NCBI GenBank assembly: GCA_020850595.1
Contig: JADZEK010000117.1
Coordinates: forward strand, 1-52,587
Direction of reading: 5' to 3'
Source: Anaerolineales bacterium
GTDB lineage: Bacteria > Chloroflexota > Anaerolineae > Anaerolineales > UBA6663
Length of the DNA stretch: 52,587 nt
The notes under the pieces are model-generated. The model was not told the DNA's origin. It saw only the letters and a program-made list of their open reading frames with translations, and did no database searches. Each line of letters starts with the position of its first letter. Within the stretch, counting starts at the first letter, position 1. The translations under genes were made by a program, and so were the position numbers. Below are positions 1 through 8,798 of the stretch, piece by piece.

Positions 1-126
1 ACGGTGGCACGACTGCGTCCCGAGTTTGCCCACGAGTGATCCGCTCGCAACTGTTCACGATGTCTTGGACCTTTTCCGACTTACCGCGCCAGCTCAAAAG
101 TGTTCACGATGTCTTGGACCCTGACA
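1..126. mobile_element. IS481-like insertion sequence end (partial, runs off left edge)
   Basis: Read on the minus strand, the tip looks like TGTCAGGGTCCAAGACATCG (126 down to 107). This resembles the ends of IS481-family elements as I remember them; I could not compare it with a database. A 20-bp motif occurs twice (52-71 and 101-120), as expected for subterminal transposase-binding repeats. The transition at about 126 coincides with the loss of URO-D coding sense. In the plus frame starting at base 1 there are 12 codons before TGA at 37-39, which could be the end of the transposase gene, but this is too short to prove. The rest of the element lies outside the window. Confidence 0.55.
52..120. 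repeat. Direct repeat pair, 20 bp, 29-bp gap
   Basis: TGTTCACGATGTCTTGGACC is present exactly at 52-71 and again at 101-120. The copies are in the same orientation, start-to-start distance 49 bp. They lie inside the presumed insertion-sequence end. The second copy also supplies the TGA (106-104, minus strand) that ends the interrupted URO-D reading frame. Confidence 0.85.
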
Positions 127-709
127 CATACCACCTGGGCGAGATCAGCTCCAGCCCAAAGGTGCCCTCGCTCATGAAGTCAATGCCCGCCTCCATGGCG
201 ATCTCGTTCACACGCATGTTCGCTACGATGATGGCCTCGGCCGCCGCCGCGTAGGTGGCCGGGAAGTCGTGGTCGAGCAGGAACATGTTCTCCTGCGTCA
301 TGCGCGCCGACAGCCAGCCCACTTGCGGGTGGCCGTTCACGATCACCCCCGCCTCGCCGATGCGCTCCCGCCACTGGCGGTAATACCGGCGGATTTCCGG
401 CTCGCGCGCCTCCACCGTCCGCGTGCGCTCGATCAGCGCGTAGATGCCGGCCTCATCCTCGATCAGCGGCCCGGCGTCCACGTCGGCCCCGTACAGCGGC
501 GCGTGCAGGTCAATCATGAACATCGGCTCGTAGCCGAGCGCCGCCGAAACGCGGATCTCGTCGTCAATCGGGTCGTGCGTCACCGGTTCGCCCAGCGCCA
601 CGAGCGTCTTTTCCAGCAACTCGGGTTTGGGCAGGAACGGCGATACCACCGGGGCCGCCCCCGGCGCGTGCCGCACACAATCAATGAAGCGCTGGCGAGG
701 GGTGGTCAT
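104..709 (-). pseudogene. Uroporphyrinogen decarboxylase-family (URO-D) protein, 3' end truncated by an insertion sequence
   Basis: Start ATG at 709, preceded by GGGAGG and, further up, a TATACT-like box near 766-761. The first 190 or so codons look like the N-terminal half of a URO-D-superfamily protein, such as those used as cobalamin-dependent methyltransferases; the last native stretch is near SEGTFGLELISP. The following ten codons and the stop come from the insertion-sequence end. Family members are normally 330-380 aa; only 201 codons remain, so the C-terminal half of the barrel is missing. The product is probably non-functional. An intact relative lies at 13125-14198 next to a corrinoid protein. 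Upstream (710-874) I see only this promoter-like box. Confidence 0.7.
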
Positions 710-874
710 GGTTTGGCTGCCTCCCACATAAGCACACGGGCCAACACAGGTCGTGCCTGAGTATAGCCAGTCTGCCGCCCCGCTCCCTAGTGACAAATGA
801 CACCTGTTGAGCGGCCCAATCAAGACCGGCAGTTCCGGCCGCCTTGCCAGACTGCCCCAGACTTGCGTTGCCGT

Positions 875-2716
875 CTACACCTGCTCAAACCGCTCAATGC
901 GCCTGGCGATCACCCCCAGGCTGCCCTCCCAAAACGCCGGCGCCCGCAGGTCAATCCCAAACCGCGCCGCCAGGTCGGCCGGCGAGGCCTCGCCCGTACT
1001 CGCCAGCAGCGCGCGATAGTCGCCCGTGAACGCGGCCCCGCGCTCCTGGTACACGGCGTACAGCCCAATGCCGAACAGCAGCCCAAACGCATACGGATAG
1101 TTGTAGAACGAGATGTCCGTCCGGTAATAGTGCGGCTTCCACGCCCACATATACGCGTGGCGGTAGCGCTCGTCTAGCCCGTCGCCATACGTCTCCGCCT
1201 GGCAGCGCAGCATGATCTCGCACAGGTCGTCGGCCGACAGCTCGGCTTCCGCCCGCCGCTCGAACACTTCCTTCTCGAACAAATAGCGCGAGGTGATGTC
1301 CACCGTCACCTGCGTCGCGCCGGTCAAGAATGTCTCCAGGATCGAGAGCTCCTCTTCCCGGCTTTGCGCCGCCGCCAGCGCCGCGTCGGTCACCAGCGTC
1401 TCGCAAAAGGTCGAGGCCGTCTCGGCCAGCGTCATGGGCGTGGCCGTTTGCAGCTCCGGCTTGCCGTCCAAGCAATGGTTGTGATAGGCGTGCCCCAGCT
1501 CGTGCGCCACCGTGAAGAGTTGGTCGAGCGACCCATCGAAGTTGCACAGGATGCGGCTCTCGCGCGCCAGCGGCAGCCCCATGCAAAACGCCCCGCCGCG
1601 CTTGCCCTTCCGCGGAGCCGCGTCAATCCAGTGCTCGCGGAAGGCGCGCTGCGCCAGCGCCGCCAGGTCGGGCGAGAAGCGCCCAAACTGGTCGAGGATG
1701 AACGTCTCGGCCTCGGCAAAGCTGAAGTGCCGCTCTACCCCCGCCGGCAGCACCGGCGCGGCCAGGTCCCACCACGGCAGCAGGCCTTTGTGGCCCAGCC
1801 GCTTGGCCTTGGCCCGCAGGTAGCGCCGGAAGGTCGGGAAGGAGGCGCGCATGGCCGCCAGCAGCGCCTCCAGCGTGGGCCGGTCTAGCCGCGCGTCGTC
1901 CAGCGCTGCGTGCAGGGCGTCGCTGCGGCCGCGGCGCTGGTTCAGCGTGTTCACCGTCCCCTTAATGCCGTTGAGCGCGGCGGCCAGCGGCTCGCGCACC
2001 GACGCCCAGGCCGCCACCTCGGCCTCGTAGGCCTGCCGGCGCACCTCCGGGTCCGGGTCGTGCCACATCAGGTTTTGTATTGCCGTCACCGGCAACGTTT
2101 CGGTGCGGCCGTTGCGCTCAAACGGCGCCGTCAACTGCGACGTGACCGTGCCGTGCAGCTTGCTCCAGGCCAGGCTGCCGTTCACGTTCAGCTCCGCCGC
2201 CAGCGCCTCCTCGGCGTCGCTCATCAGGTAGCGGCTCTGCTCGGCCAGTTCCTTCAGGAAGAAGGCGTGGCCGACCGCCGCGCCGCCGTCAGCCGCGCTG
2301 TCGGTGGCTGCTGTCAGCCCCGGCAGCCGCGCCGCGTGCTGGCCCAGCCAGCCCTGAAAGCGCACGAACGCCCGCTGCCGCCGCACGCCGAATGGGTCGA
2401 GCTGCGAAAGCTGCCGCTTAGCGGCCGTGTTATACGAGTCGGTGGTGGTGAAGCTGCGCACGTATGCGCCCACCGTCGCGGCGAGTGCCAGCAGCGCATT
2501 CATGCGCGCCAGGAAGCCGTTCACCGCCGCGCCGAAGGCTTCGGGCGTCAGCGCCGGCGGCTCGGCCGCGCGCGCGATGGCGTGCTCATCGAGGAAGGCC
2601 TCCAGCGCCTCCGTCTGGCGGGCCAGGTCGGCCACCGCCGCGCGGAACGGCTCGGAGTCGAGGCCTGGATAGATGTTGGAGAGGTTCCAGTGGGGCAGGG
2701 GATCAGCAGACGTCAC
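875..2716 (-). CDS. M3-family oligoendopeptidase F (PepF-like)
   Basis: 613-aa cytoplasmic zinc metallopeptidase that cleaves short peptides in protein turnover. The HELGH zinc motif is at about residues 405-409. The third zinc ligand is the Glu of the TLAETAS motif near residue 432, both typical of family M3. The N-terminal helical half opens with HWNLSNIYPGLDS, the usual start of the PepF clade, and length is normal (about 600 aa). The start is GTG at 2716, preceded by GAGGAG and a TAGAAT box on the minus strand (about 2755-2750). It lies 73 nt downstream of the pentapeptide-repeat gene and is probably transcribed separately. No signal peptide is visible. Confidence 0.93.
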   Translation of the reverse strand: MTSADPLPHWNLSNIYPGLDSEPFRAAVADLARQTEALEAFLDEHAIARAAEPPALTPEAFGAAVNGFLARMNALLALAATVGAYVRSFTTTDSYNTAAKRQLSQLDPFGVRRQRAFVRFQGWLGQHAARLPGLTAATDSAADGGAAVGHAFFLKELAEQSRYLMSDAEEALAAELNVNGSLAWSKLHGTVTSQLTAPFERNGRTETLPVTAIQNLMWHDPDPEVRRQAYEAEVAAWASVREPLAAALNGIKGTVNTLNQRRGRSDALHAALDDARLDRPTLEALLAAMRASFPTFRRYLRAKAKRLGHKGLLPWWDLAAPVLPAGVERHFSFAEAETFILDQFGRFSPDLAALAQRAFREHWIDAAPRKGKRGGAFCMGLPLARESRILCNFDGSLDQLFTVAHELGHAYHNHCLDGKPELQTATPMTLAETASTFCETLVTDAALAAAQSREEELSILETFLTGATQVTVDITSRYLFEKEVFERRAEAELSADDLCEIMLRCQAETYGDGLDERYRHAYMWAWKPHYYRTDISFYNYPYAFGLLFGIGLYAVYQERGAAFTGDYRALLASTGEASPADLAARFGIDLRAPAFWEGSLGVIARRIERFEQV

Positions 2717-2789
2717 GGAATAGCTCCTCGAGGGGCCGATCGAGGACTATTCTACTGTGGATCGGGGCGGTACAAACCACCGCTGGAGT

Positions 2790-3350
2790 CTAAGCCTGGG
2801 TGTAGCGGCTGCCGTCCGGCAAGATCGCGCCCGCCAGCCGCGCCCCGCGCAGGTTGGCCCCGCGCAGGTCCGCGCCGGTCAGGTCGCTGTCGCGCAGGTC
2901 GGCCCCACGCAGGTCGGCGCGCCGCAGCAGCGCCCGGCACAGCTTGGCCTCGCGCAGGTTGGCGGCCGTCAGCAGCGCCCGGCTGAAGTCGGCCTGCACC
3001 AGCTTCGCGCCCGCGAGGTTGGCCTGCACCAAATTGGCCTCGGCCAGGTTCGCGTAGGTCAGGTCTACCAGCGACAGGTTGGCCTCGCGCAGGTAGGCGC
3101 GGCGCAGGTCGGCGCGTTTGAGGTCGCTCAGCGGCAGGTAGGCCCCGGCCAGACGCGCCTGGGGCAGGCTGGCCCCGGCCAAGTTCGTCAGCGAGAGGTT
3201 GGCCCCCAGCAGGTTGGCCCCCGCCAGGTTGGCCCCGGCTAGGTTCGCGCCGGTCAGGTCGGCCACGGGCAGTTGCGCTTGGGCCAGGTGGGCGCGGTTC
3301 AACTGCGCGCCCGGCTCGATCCGATACCCATTCACCATCATCTCAGACAT
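2790..3350 (-). CDS. Pentapeptide-repeat protein
   Basis: 186-aa protein built almost wholly of A(N/D)LxX pentapeptide repeats from about residue 20 to the C-terminus (runs such as GANLAGANLAGANLLGANL). It should fold as a right-handed quadrilateral beta-helix. The short N-terminal head (MSEMMVNGYRIEPGAQ) has no signal peptide, so it is probably cytoplasmic. Some family members mimic DNA and protect gyrase (Qnr/MfpA), but most have no known function and nothing here selects a role. The DNA repeats on both strands (GGCCAACCTG-like units), so neighbouring-frame reading frames are artefacts. The region upstream is AT-richer and probably holds its promoter. Confidence 0.9.
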   Translation of the reverse strand: MSEMMVNGYRIEPGAQLNRAHLAQAQLPVADLTGANLAGANLAGANLLGANLSLTNLAGASLPQARLAGAYLPLSDLKRADLRRAYLREANLSLVDLTYANLAEANLVQANLAGAKLVQADFSRALLTAANLREAKLCRALLRRADLRGADLRDSDLTGADLRGANLRGARLAGAILPDGSRYTQA

Positions 3351-3689
3351 GGCGTCATACCATTTTCTAACTTACCGGTTTGTCTATAATCTACTCAATT
3401 CAGCCCAAAACCTGAATAGCCCCTCTGTACTGCCCCCCCGGGCCGCTGCTTCGACCCCACAACCACCCGGCTCCCAGCGCATCCGGCGGCGCCGGCCCAT
3501 AAGCCCGTGCCGCCAGCGCGCGTGACCGCCGCCTGGCCCGCCAATGGCCGCCTCTCACAGGCGTCCCTCCGCCGCGCCGGATGAGGGGTTGGGGGATGAG
3601 GTCAGCCGCCCACGTTTGCGCCCGCGCCCGCTCTGAGGCACAATCGCGCCCAACAGCGCTCGACCTAGTCGCGTATGGGGAGAAGACCG
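3351..3689. other. Intergenic region between divergent genes
   Basis: 339 bp between the pentapeptide gene and the small membrane protein gene. The first 60 bp are AT-rich and include TATAAT at 3385-3390 on the plus strand. It is 300 bp from the next start and has no good -35, so its role is unclear. The rest is GC-rich with no convincing gene. A weak CACAAT box at 3639-3644 could serve the gene at 3690. Confidence 0.5.
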
Positions 3690-4163
3690 ATGACCAAAGC
3701 CGGATTAATCATTGCGGGAGTGATGCTGGTGCTGGGGACGGTAGCCGCCTGGCTGCAACCGCTGCTGTGCGTGCCGTGCCTGGCGCTCTTCGCCGGCATC
3801 GGCGGCGGCTACCTGGCGGGCCAGTTCGACAAGCCCGGCGCCGGCAACCTGGCGGCCAAGGCCGGGGCCGGGGCGGGCGCCATTGGCGGCGTGGGCGCGC
3901 TGCTGGCCCACCTCATCGGCGGCGCCATCACGATGTTCACCGTCGGTCAGCAGAACGCGCAGATCATCGCCGAGCTGCTGGGCACCGGCAGCAACCCGGC
4001 CGACAACCCCGCCGCCTATTACGGCGGCGCGTTTGGCGCGGCCTGCTGCCTGGGCCTGTTCGAGGTCGCCCTGCTGGCCGGCCTCGGCGCGCTGGGCGGC
4101 CTGCTGTGGTACCAGATCACCGGCAAGAAGACCGGCGCACCCGGCGCGCCTGCAGCCATGTAG
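3690..4163 (+). CDS. Small glycine/alanine-rich membrane protein, unknown function
   Basis: 157-aa protein with about three hydrophobic segments: residues 5-25, roughly 50-80 (GAGAGAIGGVGALLAHLIGG), and 115-145. Two CxxC/CC pairs are visible, VPC near the first segment and CC near residue 124. ATG at 3690 is chosen because GGGGAGA lies 7-12 nt upstream; an in-frame ATG 15 nt earlier lacks a Shine-Dalgarno. It stands alone on the plus strand between minus-strand genes. I do not recognise the family; small Gly-rich integral proteins of this kind are common and uncharacterised in Chloroflexota. Downstream (4164-4218) a 12-bp unit GCAGCGAGTACG is repeated twice. Confidence 0.7.
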   Translation: MTKAGLIIAGVMLVLGTVAAWLQPLLCVPCLALFAGIGGGYLAGQFDKPGAGNLAAKAGAGAGAIGGVGALLAHLIGGAITMFTVGQQNAQIIAELLGTGSNPADNPAAYYGGAFGAACCLGLFEVALLAGLGALGGLLWYQITGKKTGAPGAPAAM

Positions 4164-4218
4164 CCGTCGCAGCGAGTACGCTGCTTACGCAGCGAGTACG
4201 CCGCCGAAAGGCTATGGC

Positions 4219-5328
4219 CTAGCGCTCGTCGCCCGTCAGCGGGTCTACCCCGGTCTCCAGCGAGCCATCGGCCAGCCGGGCGAGCGCCTGTTGCACGTCC
4301 TGCTGGTCGAGGTCGCTTAACACCTCCGGCCCTACGCGCGGCGGCAGCACTTTCACCGCCCCGTTCGCCGCCGCGTAGGGCTGCGCGCCCGTCAGCGGCG
4401 CGCCCGCCGCGTAGGCCTCCAGCGCGGCGTTCAGGCCCGTCAGCGCCGCGGCCGCCGGGTCAAGGTAAACGCTCGTCACCAGCCGCTCGGCCCCCGCCGC
4501 GCCGCCGTTGTCAAACGCCTCGGCGTAAGCGTCGCCGCCGCCGCCAATGACCCACACGCCCGCCTCCGCCGCGGCCCGCAACCCCGCCCATCCGGCCGCG
4601 CCCGCCGCCGCGAACACCACGTCTGAGGTGTTGATGGCCGCGAAGCGCGCCTGGTCAGCCGCGTACTGCGTGGCGCTCTCGTCGGTCAGGTCAATGAAGA
4701 ACACCTGACAGCGCGGGCAGCTGTAGCGCACCCCGTGCAAAAAACCGTTGCGATACTTTCGGCCGGTCGCCGTGGCTGTGTTGGCGATGGCGGTCACCGC
4801 CTGCACCTCGGTCACATACCCAGCGATCAGCCCGGCCGCGAAGCCCGCCTGGTCCTCGCGCGGGTTCGGCCCGCCCAGCGTCAGCAGGTTGGGCAGCGGC
4901 GTGTCCGGCCCGGCCTGGTTTAGCCCAATGAAATACACCCCCGCATTATTGGCCGCCGCCGCGCGCGTGGCCGCCTCCAGTTCCGCGCCGTCGGCTACCA
5001 CGAGCACTGCGCCTGCCTGAGCCGGCGCGCCGGGGTCGGCCCCGGCCTGCACCTGCCAGCCGTGCGCCTGGGCCGCTGCCTCCAGCGCCGCGCGCACCCC
5101 GGCCGTGCCCGCGCCGCCGGCCGCGTAGCCTACGGCCGGGGCCGCGGCCGTGGCGCTCGGCGCGGTTGTGGGCGTGGCGCTCGTGGTGGCCGGCGGCGGC
5201 GGGGTCGTAGGGCCGGGCGTCACCCGTGGGCTGGGCGTGAGCGTGGGCGCGCGCGGCGTGGACGTGGGCCCGCAGCCGGCCAGCAGCGCCAGCAGCGTGA
5301 GGCCCCAGAGTAGTTTCCGAAGTATCAC
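4219..5328 (-). CDS. BMP/PnrA-like periplasmic-binding lipoprotein
   Basis: 369-aa secreted lipoprotein. Residues 1-19 form a type II signal ending in the lipobox LLAGC (Cys19 lipidated). A Thr/Pro/Ala-rich linker follows to about residue 65, as in many Chloroflexota surface lipoproteins. The rest matches the Bmp/PnrA basic-membrane-protein fold (periplasmic-binding type I): segments NAGVYFIGLNQ, EDQAGFAAGLIAGYVT and GVWVIGGGGDAY are characteristic. Relatives bind purine nucleosides or other small ligands for ABC uptake. No ABC permease or ATPase of that family is adjacent, so partner and ligand are unknown. Start is GTG at 5328 with weak Shine-Dalgarno support. Confidence 0.82.
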   Translation of the reverse strand: MILRKLLWGLTLLALLAGCGPTSTPRAPTLTPSPRVTPGPTTPPPPATTSATPTTAPSATAAAPAVGYAAGGAGTAGVRAALEAAAQAHGWQVQAGADPGAPAQAGAVLVVADGAELEAATRAAAANNAGVYFIGLNQAGPDTPLPNLLTLGGPNPREDQAGFAAGLIAGYVTEVQAVTAIANTATATGRKYRNGFLHGVRYSCPRCQVFFIDLTDESATQYAADQARFAAINTSDVVFAAAGAAGWAGLRAAAEAGVWVIGGGGDAYAEAFDNGGAAGAERLVTSVYLDPAAAALTGLNAALEAYAAGAPLTGAQPYAAANGAVKVLPPRVGPEVLSDLDQQDVQQALARLADGSLETGVDPLTGDER

Positions 5329-5399
5329 GGTTGCAGTCTACCTATGGATTGGGGTGAACCCGCCGCCCGGGGAGGGCCGGGGCGAATCCCGGCGCGCGG

Positions 5400-8045
5400 C
5401 TACTCGTTCGTCCACGTGCGCTTGTCGGCCGACCCCGGCCCGCGCTTGGTGGAGCCGGTGTCGGCCGGGGGCGCGGCGGCGCTGTCGTCGGGCGCGTCGC
5501 CAAAGTTAATCACCTCACGCGGCTTGGCTCCGCTCTCGGCCGGGCCGATGATGCCGCGCGCCTCCAGTTCGTCAATCAGCCGCGCCGAGCGCGTATAGCC
5601 GATACGCAGCCGCCGCTGCAACAGCGAGATGGAGGCCTTCTTCATCTCGCGCACCGCCTGAATAGCCTCGGTCAGCAGTTCGTCGTCGCCGTCGGGCGGC
5701 GTTTCCACATCGTTCGGGCCGGGCAGGTCCATCAGCATCGGCTGGGTCAGCGGCGGCCGGGTGGCCATCGCCGCCGGCGCGCCGGGGGCTGGTATCACCT
5801 GCGGCCCGCCCGTCGGCTCTGGGCCTGCTTCCGGCAGAGCCACGTCCGAGTCGGGCACGCCCTCGGGCAGCCGCGCACCGCGCTGTTCCTTCCAGAACTC
5901 TACGATGCGGTGAATCTCCGTATCGGCGACGTACACGCCCTGCATGCGCAGCGGCGCGGCCGCGTCGGGCGATTGGAAGAGCATGTCGCCGCGCCCCAGT
6001 AGCCGCTCGGCCCCCGGCTGGTCGAGGATCACCCGCGAGTCCACCGACGAGGCCACCGCGAAGGCGATGCGCGCCGGGAAGTTCGCCTTGATCAGGCCGG
6101 TCACCACGTCCACCGACGGGCGCTGCGTGGCGATGACCAGGTGAATGCCGGTGGCGCGCGCCAGCTGCGCCAGCCGCGTCAGCGTGCGCTCAGTCTCGTC
6201 TGGGGCCAGCATCATCCGGTCGGCCAACTCGTCAACGACGATGACCAGATACGGCAGCCGCCGCTCTCCCGTGCCCGCCGCGCGCGTGTTGAAGTCCACA
6301 ATGTTGCGCACGCCCGCCTTGCTGAACTTGCGGTAGCGCTCGTCCATCTCGCGCGTCACCCATTGCAGCGTGGCGACCACGCGCTCCAGGTCTACCACCA
6401 CCGGCGTCAGCAGATGCGGGATGCCGTTGTAGCCGGTCAGCTCTACGCGCTTGGGGTCCACCATCACCAGCTTCAGGTCCTCGGGCGTGTTGTGGATCAG
6501 CAGGCAGGCGATGATGGCGTTGACGCACACGCTCTTGCCCGAGCCGGTCGTCCCGGCGATGAGCAGGTGGGGCATGCTGTCGAGCCGCGCCGCGATGGCC
6601 GTGCCCGATACGTCTTGCCCCAGCCCCAGCCGCAGTTGGCCCTTGAGCTTCTCAAAATTATCCGACTCCATCACGTCGCGCAGGGCCACCAGGGCGGTCT
6701 CGGCGTTGGGCACCTCAATGCCCACAAAGCCCTTGCCCGGCACCGGCGCCTCAATGCGCACCGAGTGGGCCGAGAGCGCCAGCGCCAGGTCGTCGGCCAG
6801 CGCCGCGATCTTGCCCACCTTCACCTTGGTCCTCTTGCCGTTGCGCAGCTCCACAAAGTCCGGCTCCACGCCGAACTGCGTGATGGTCGGGCCGCGGTTC
6901 ACCTCCACCACGCGCACCGGCGCGCCAAAGGCGTTGAGGGTATTCTCAATCAGGTTGGCCCGCACGCGGTCGGCCTCGTCGCTCGAGCCGACCTCGCCGC
7001 CCTGGTCGAGCATGTCGGCTGTCAGCGGCAGCTCCCAGGGCGCTTCGCCGCCGATCAGCAGCGGCGCCTCGGCGCTTTCGGCCGTCGTCGCGGCAGCAGG
7101 CGCGCCGGGGGCGGCCGGCGTTAGCAGAGCGGTCCCCGGCGCGGTGGGCGCCGGCGGCGTGGGCATAGCCGCGTTGGGCCGGCCGACCGCCGGCTTGCTC
7201 CCACGAACGGGCGGGTCTGGCTCAGCGGCGGGGCGGGGCAGCGGCAGTTGGCGCGCCACCGCCGGCGGACGCAGGCGCTTCAGCCAGCCCGCCACCAGCA
7301 GCACTAACTCCGGGGCCGACAGCCCGACCGTGAACAGGATGGCGATAAGCCACCACGCCCCCAGCAGCACCACGCTGCCCAGCGTACCGAGCGTGTTGAG
7401 CATGAGCAGCAGCAGCCCCGCGCCGATCACGCCGCCGCCGCGGCCGCTGGCCACCGGCGCGAACACCGTGGCGGCCGTCTCGGCCACCATGAAGTGAAAC
7501 GTGGTTAGCAGAGCCAGATAGAGCAGCCCCAGCCCAATGAGGCGCTCTGGCTCCAGCCGGGGCAGCCGGTCGCCGAACCGGCGCAGCACCAGCCACAGCC
7601 CCACGCCGCCGAAGGCCAGCGGCAGGCCGAACACGCCCCAGCCCGCCAGGCGGCGGTTGAGGTCGAGCCATGCCTGCAGGGGCGGAATATCGCTTTGGCT
7701 GGCGAACAGGCTCAGGCCGGTGATCAGGCCAACGAAAATGAGCAGGATGCCGATCAGGTCGAGCTTGCGGTCGAGCGACATGCCGGCCGGCGGCAGTGGT
7801 TGTTGGGGCCGGGCGCGCCCGCCAGTCGTGCGTGCTGCCCCGGGCTTGCTGCTTCGCGCTGAGGCGCCGCTTTTGGCCGCCGCCGGAGGCTTGCCCTCTG
7901 GGGTCTTCGCGCCGCTTTTGGGCGCGGGGCCGCTGTGCTTCGGGCTACTCGCGGGCGCGCTTCGGCCGCCTTTTGCCTTAGCAGGATCGGCTTTTCCCTT
8001 GTTTTTGCCCTTTTCGGGGGCGGGCTTGAACAGGTTTCGCAGCAC
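5400..8045 (-). CDS. ftsK: FtsK/SpoIIIE-family DNA translocase
   Basis: 881-aa membrane-anchored DNA pump for chromosome segregation at the septum. Layout: Lys/Pro/Ala-rich N-terminus (1-85), four to five TM segments (about 95-255), Pro/Ala linker, beta/alpha domains (330-480), RecA-like motor with Walker A GTTGSGKS (about 498-505) and Walker B VIVVDELADRM (about 601-611), and a C-terminal winged-helix gamma domain with GYTRSARLIDELEARGIIG. Start GTG at 8045 is preferred to the ATG 39 nt upstream. A TATAAT box (8069-8064) and AAAGGA (8056-8051) would otherwise fall inside the coding region. DELADRM replaces the common DELADLM. Confidence 0.93.
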   Translation of the reverse strand: MLRNLFKPAPEKGKNKGKADPAKAKGGRSAPASSPKHSGPAPKSGAKTPEGKPPAAAKSGASARSSKPGAARTTGGRARPQQPLPPAGMSLDRKLDLIGILLIFVGLITGLSLFASQSDIPPLQAWLDLNRRLAGWGVFGLPLAFGGVGLWLVLRRFGDRLPRLEPERLIGLGLLYLALLTTFHFMVAETAATVFAPVASGRGGGVIGAGLLLLMLNTLGTLGSVVLLGAWWLIAILFTVGLSAPELVLLVAGWLKRLRPPAVARQLPLPRPAAEPDPPVRGSKPAVGRPNAAMPTPPAPTAPGTALLTPAAPGAPAAATTAESAEAPLLIGGEAPWELPLTADMLDQGGEVGSSDEADRVRANLIENTLNAFGAPVRVVEVNRGPTITQFGVEPDFVELRNGKRTKVKVGKIAALADDLALALSAHSVRIEAPVPGKGFVGIEVPNAETALVALRDVMESDNFEKLKGQLRLGLGQDVSGTAIAARLDSMPHLLIAGTTGSGKSVCVNAIIACLLIHNTPEDLKLVMVDPKRVELTGYNGIPHLLTPVVVDLERVVATLQWVTREMDERYRKFSKAGVRNIVDFNTRAAGTGERRLPYLVIVVDELADRMMLAPDETERTLTRLAQLARATGIHLVIATQRPSVDVVTGLIKANFPARIAFAVASSVDSRVILDQPGAERLLGRGDMLFQSPDAAAPLRMQGVYVADTEIHRIVEFWKEQRGARLPEGVPDSDVALPEAGPEPTGGPQVIPAPGAPAAMATRPPLTQPMLMDLPGPNDVETPPDGDDELLTEAIQAVREMKKASISLLQRRLRIGYTRSARLIDELEARGIIGPAESGAKPREVINFGDAPDDSAAAPPADTGSTKRGPGSADKRTWTNE

Positions 8046-8050
8046 GCGCG

Positions 8051-8069
8051 GTCCTTTGGGCGGATTATA
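8051..8069 (-). promoter_or_regulatory. ftsK -10 box and Shine-Dalgarno
   Basis: On the minus strand TATAAT (8069-8064) is followed by AAAGGA (8056-8051), 5 nt before GTG at 8045. Transcription would begin near 8057, giving a leader of about 12 nt. No convincing -35 was found. Confidence 0.6.
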
Positions 8070-8096
8070 GCACGGTCGTTCCACGCCGCGCCGAGT

Positions 8097-8786
8097 TCAG
8101 CCCAATTCGGCCAGCGCCCGGGCCTGGGCCAGCACCGCGTCGAGCATGGCGGGCGTCAGCCGGCCCCGGTTGGTGTTCTGCGGGCTGGGGTGATAGCTCC
8201 CCAACAGGGTGTACCGGCCCACCGGGTAGCTCAGCCCGTGTCCAAACGCCGGCCGTGGATCGGCGGGCCGCAGTCCGGCCGCCGCCAGCGCCGTCAGCAG
8301 CGCCTCGAACCCGATCTTGCCCAGTGCCAGCAGCACGCGCACGTTGGGCAGGCGCGCCAGGTGTTCAGCCAGGTAGGGCTGGCAATTCGCCAACTCAGCG
8401 GCGGTGGGCCGGTTGTCGGGCGGGGCGCAGTGGGCCGCGGCGACCATATACAGGTCGCGCAGCCGCAGCCCGTCGTCCTTGTGCACCGAGGTCGGCTGGT
8501 TGGCGAAGCCCGTCCGGTAGAGCGCCGCCGTCAAGAAGTCGGCCGAGGGGTCGCCGGTGAACATGCGGCCGGTGCGGTTGGCGCCGTGCGCGCTGGGGGC
8601 CAACCCCACCAGCAGCACGCGCGCCGCCGGGTCGCCTTGCCCCGGCACCGGGCGGCCCCAATACTCCTGGTCGCGGTAGGCGCGGCGCTTCTCAACCGCC
8701 ACTGCGCGGCAATAGGCGCGCAGGCGCGGGCAGCGCTCACAGGCGACGAGGCGGGCGTTCAGTTCAGCGAGGGAGGCGGGAGGCAT
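8097..8786 (-). CDS. Family 5 uracil-DNA glycosylase (UdgB-like), Fe-S protein
   Basis: 229-aa DNA-repair enzyme that removes uracil or other deaminated bases. The family-5 signature GLAPSAHGANRTGRMF follows residue 60, and the C-terminal HPSPQNTNRG loop is typical. Four cysteines (C16, C19, C120, C135; spacing CxxC and Cx14C) fit the 4Fe-4S site of family 4/5 enzymes. The family-5 active-site motif lacks the acidic water-activating residue of other UDGs, as here. ATG at 8786 is chosen because the domain starts at once after it; the frame continues upstream into repeat DNA with no coding character. It is followed by ftsK 52 nt downstream on the same strand. Confidence 0.88.
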   Translation of the reverse strand: MPPASLAELNARLVACERCPRLRAYCRAVAVEKRRAYRDQEYWGRPVPGQGDPAARVLLVGLAPSAHGANRTGRMFTGDPSADFLTAALYRTGFANQPTSVHKDDGLRLRDLYMVAAAHCAPPDNRPTAAELANCQPYLAEHLARLPNVRVLLALGKIGFEALLTALAAAGLRPADPRPAFGHGLSYPVGRYTLLGSYHPSPQNTNRGRLTPAMLDAVLAQARALAELG

Positions 8787-8798
8787 GGGAGGCTTCTC

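Noticed and set aside
3385..3390. TATAAT as a promoter for the gene at 3690
   Set aside because: It is 300 bp away with no matching -35 and no gene between; could be chance in AT-rich sequence.
3581..4222. Alternative plus-strand frame overlapping the small membrane protein
   Set aside because: Its translation is Arg/Gly/Ala-rich without pattern; the other frame has hydrophobic helices and a Shine-Dalgarno.
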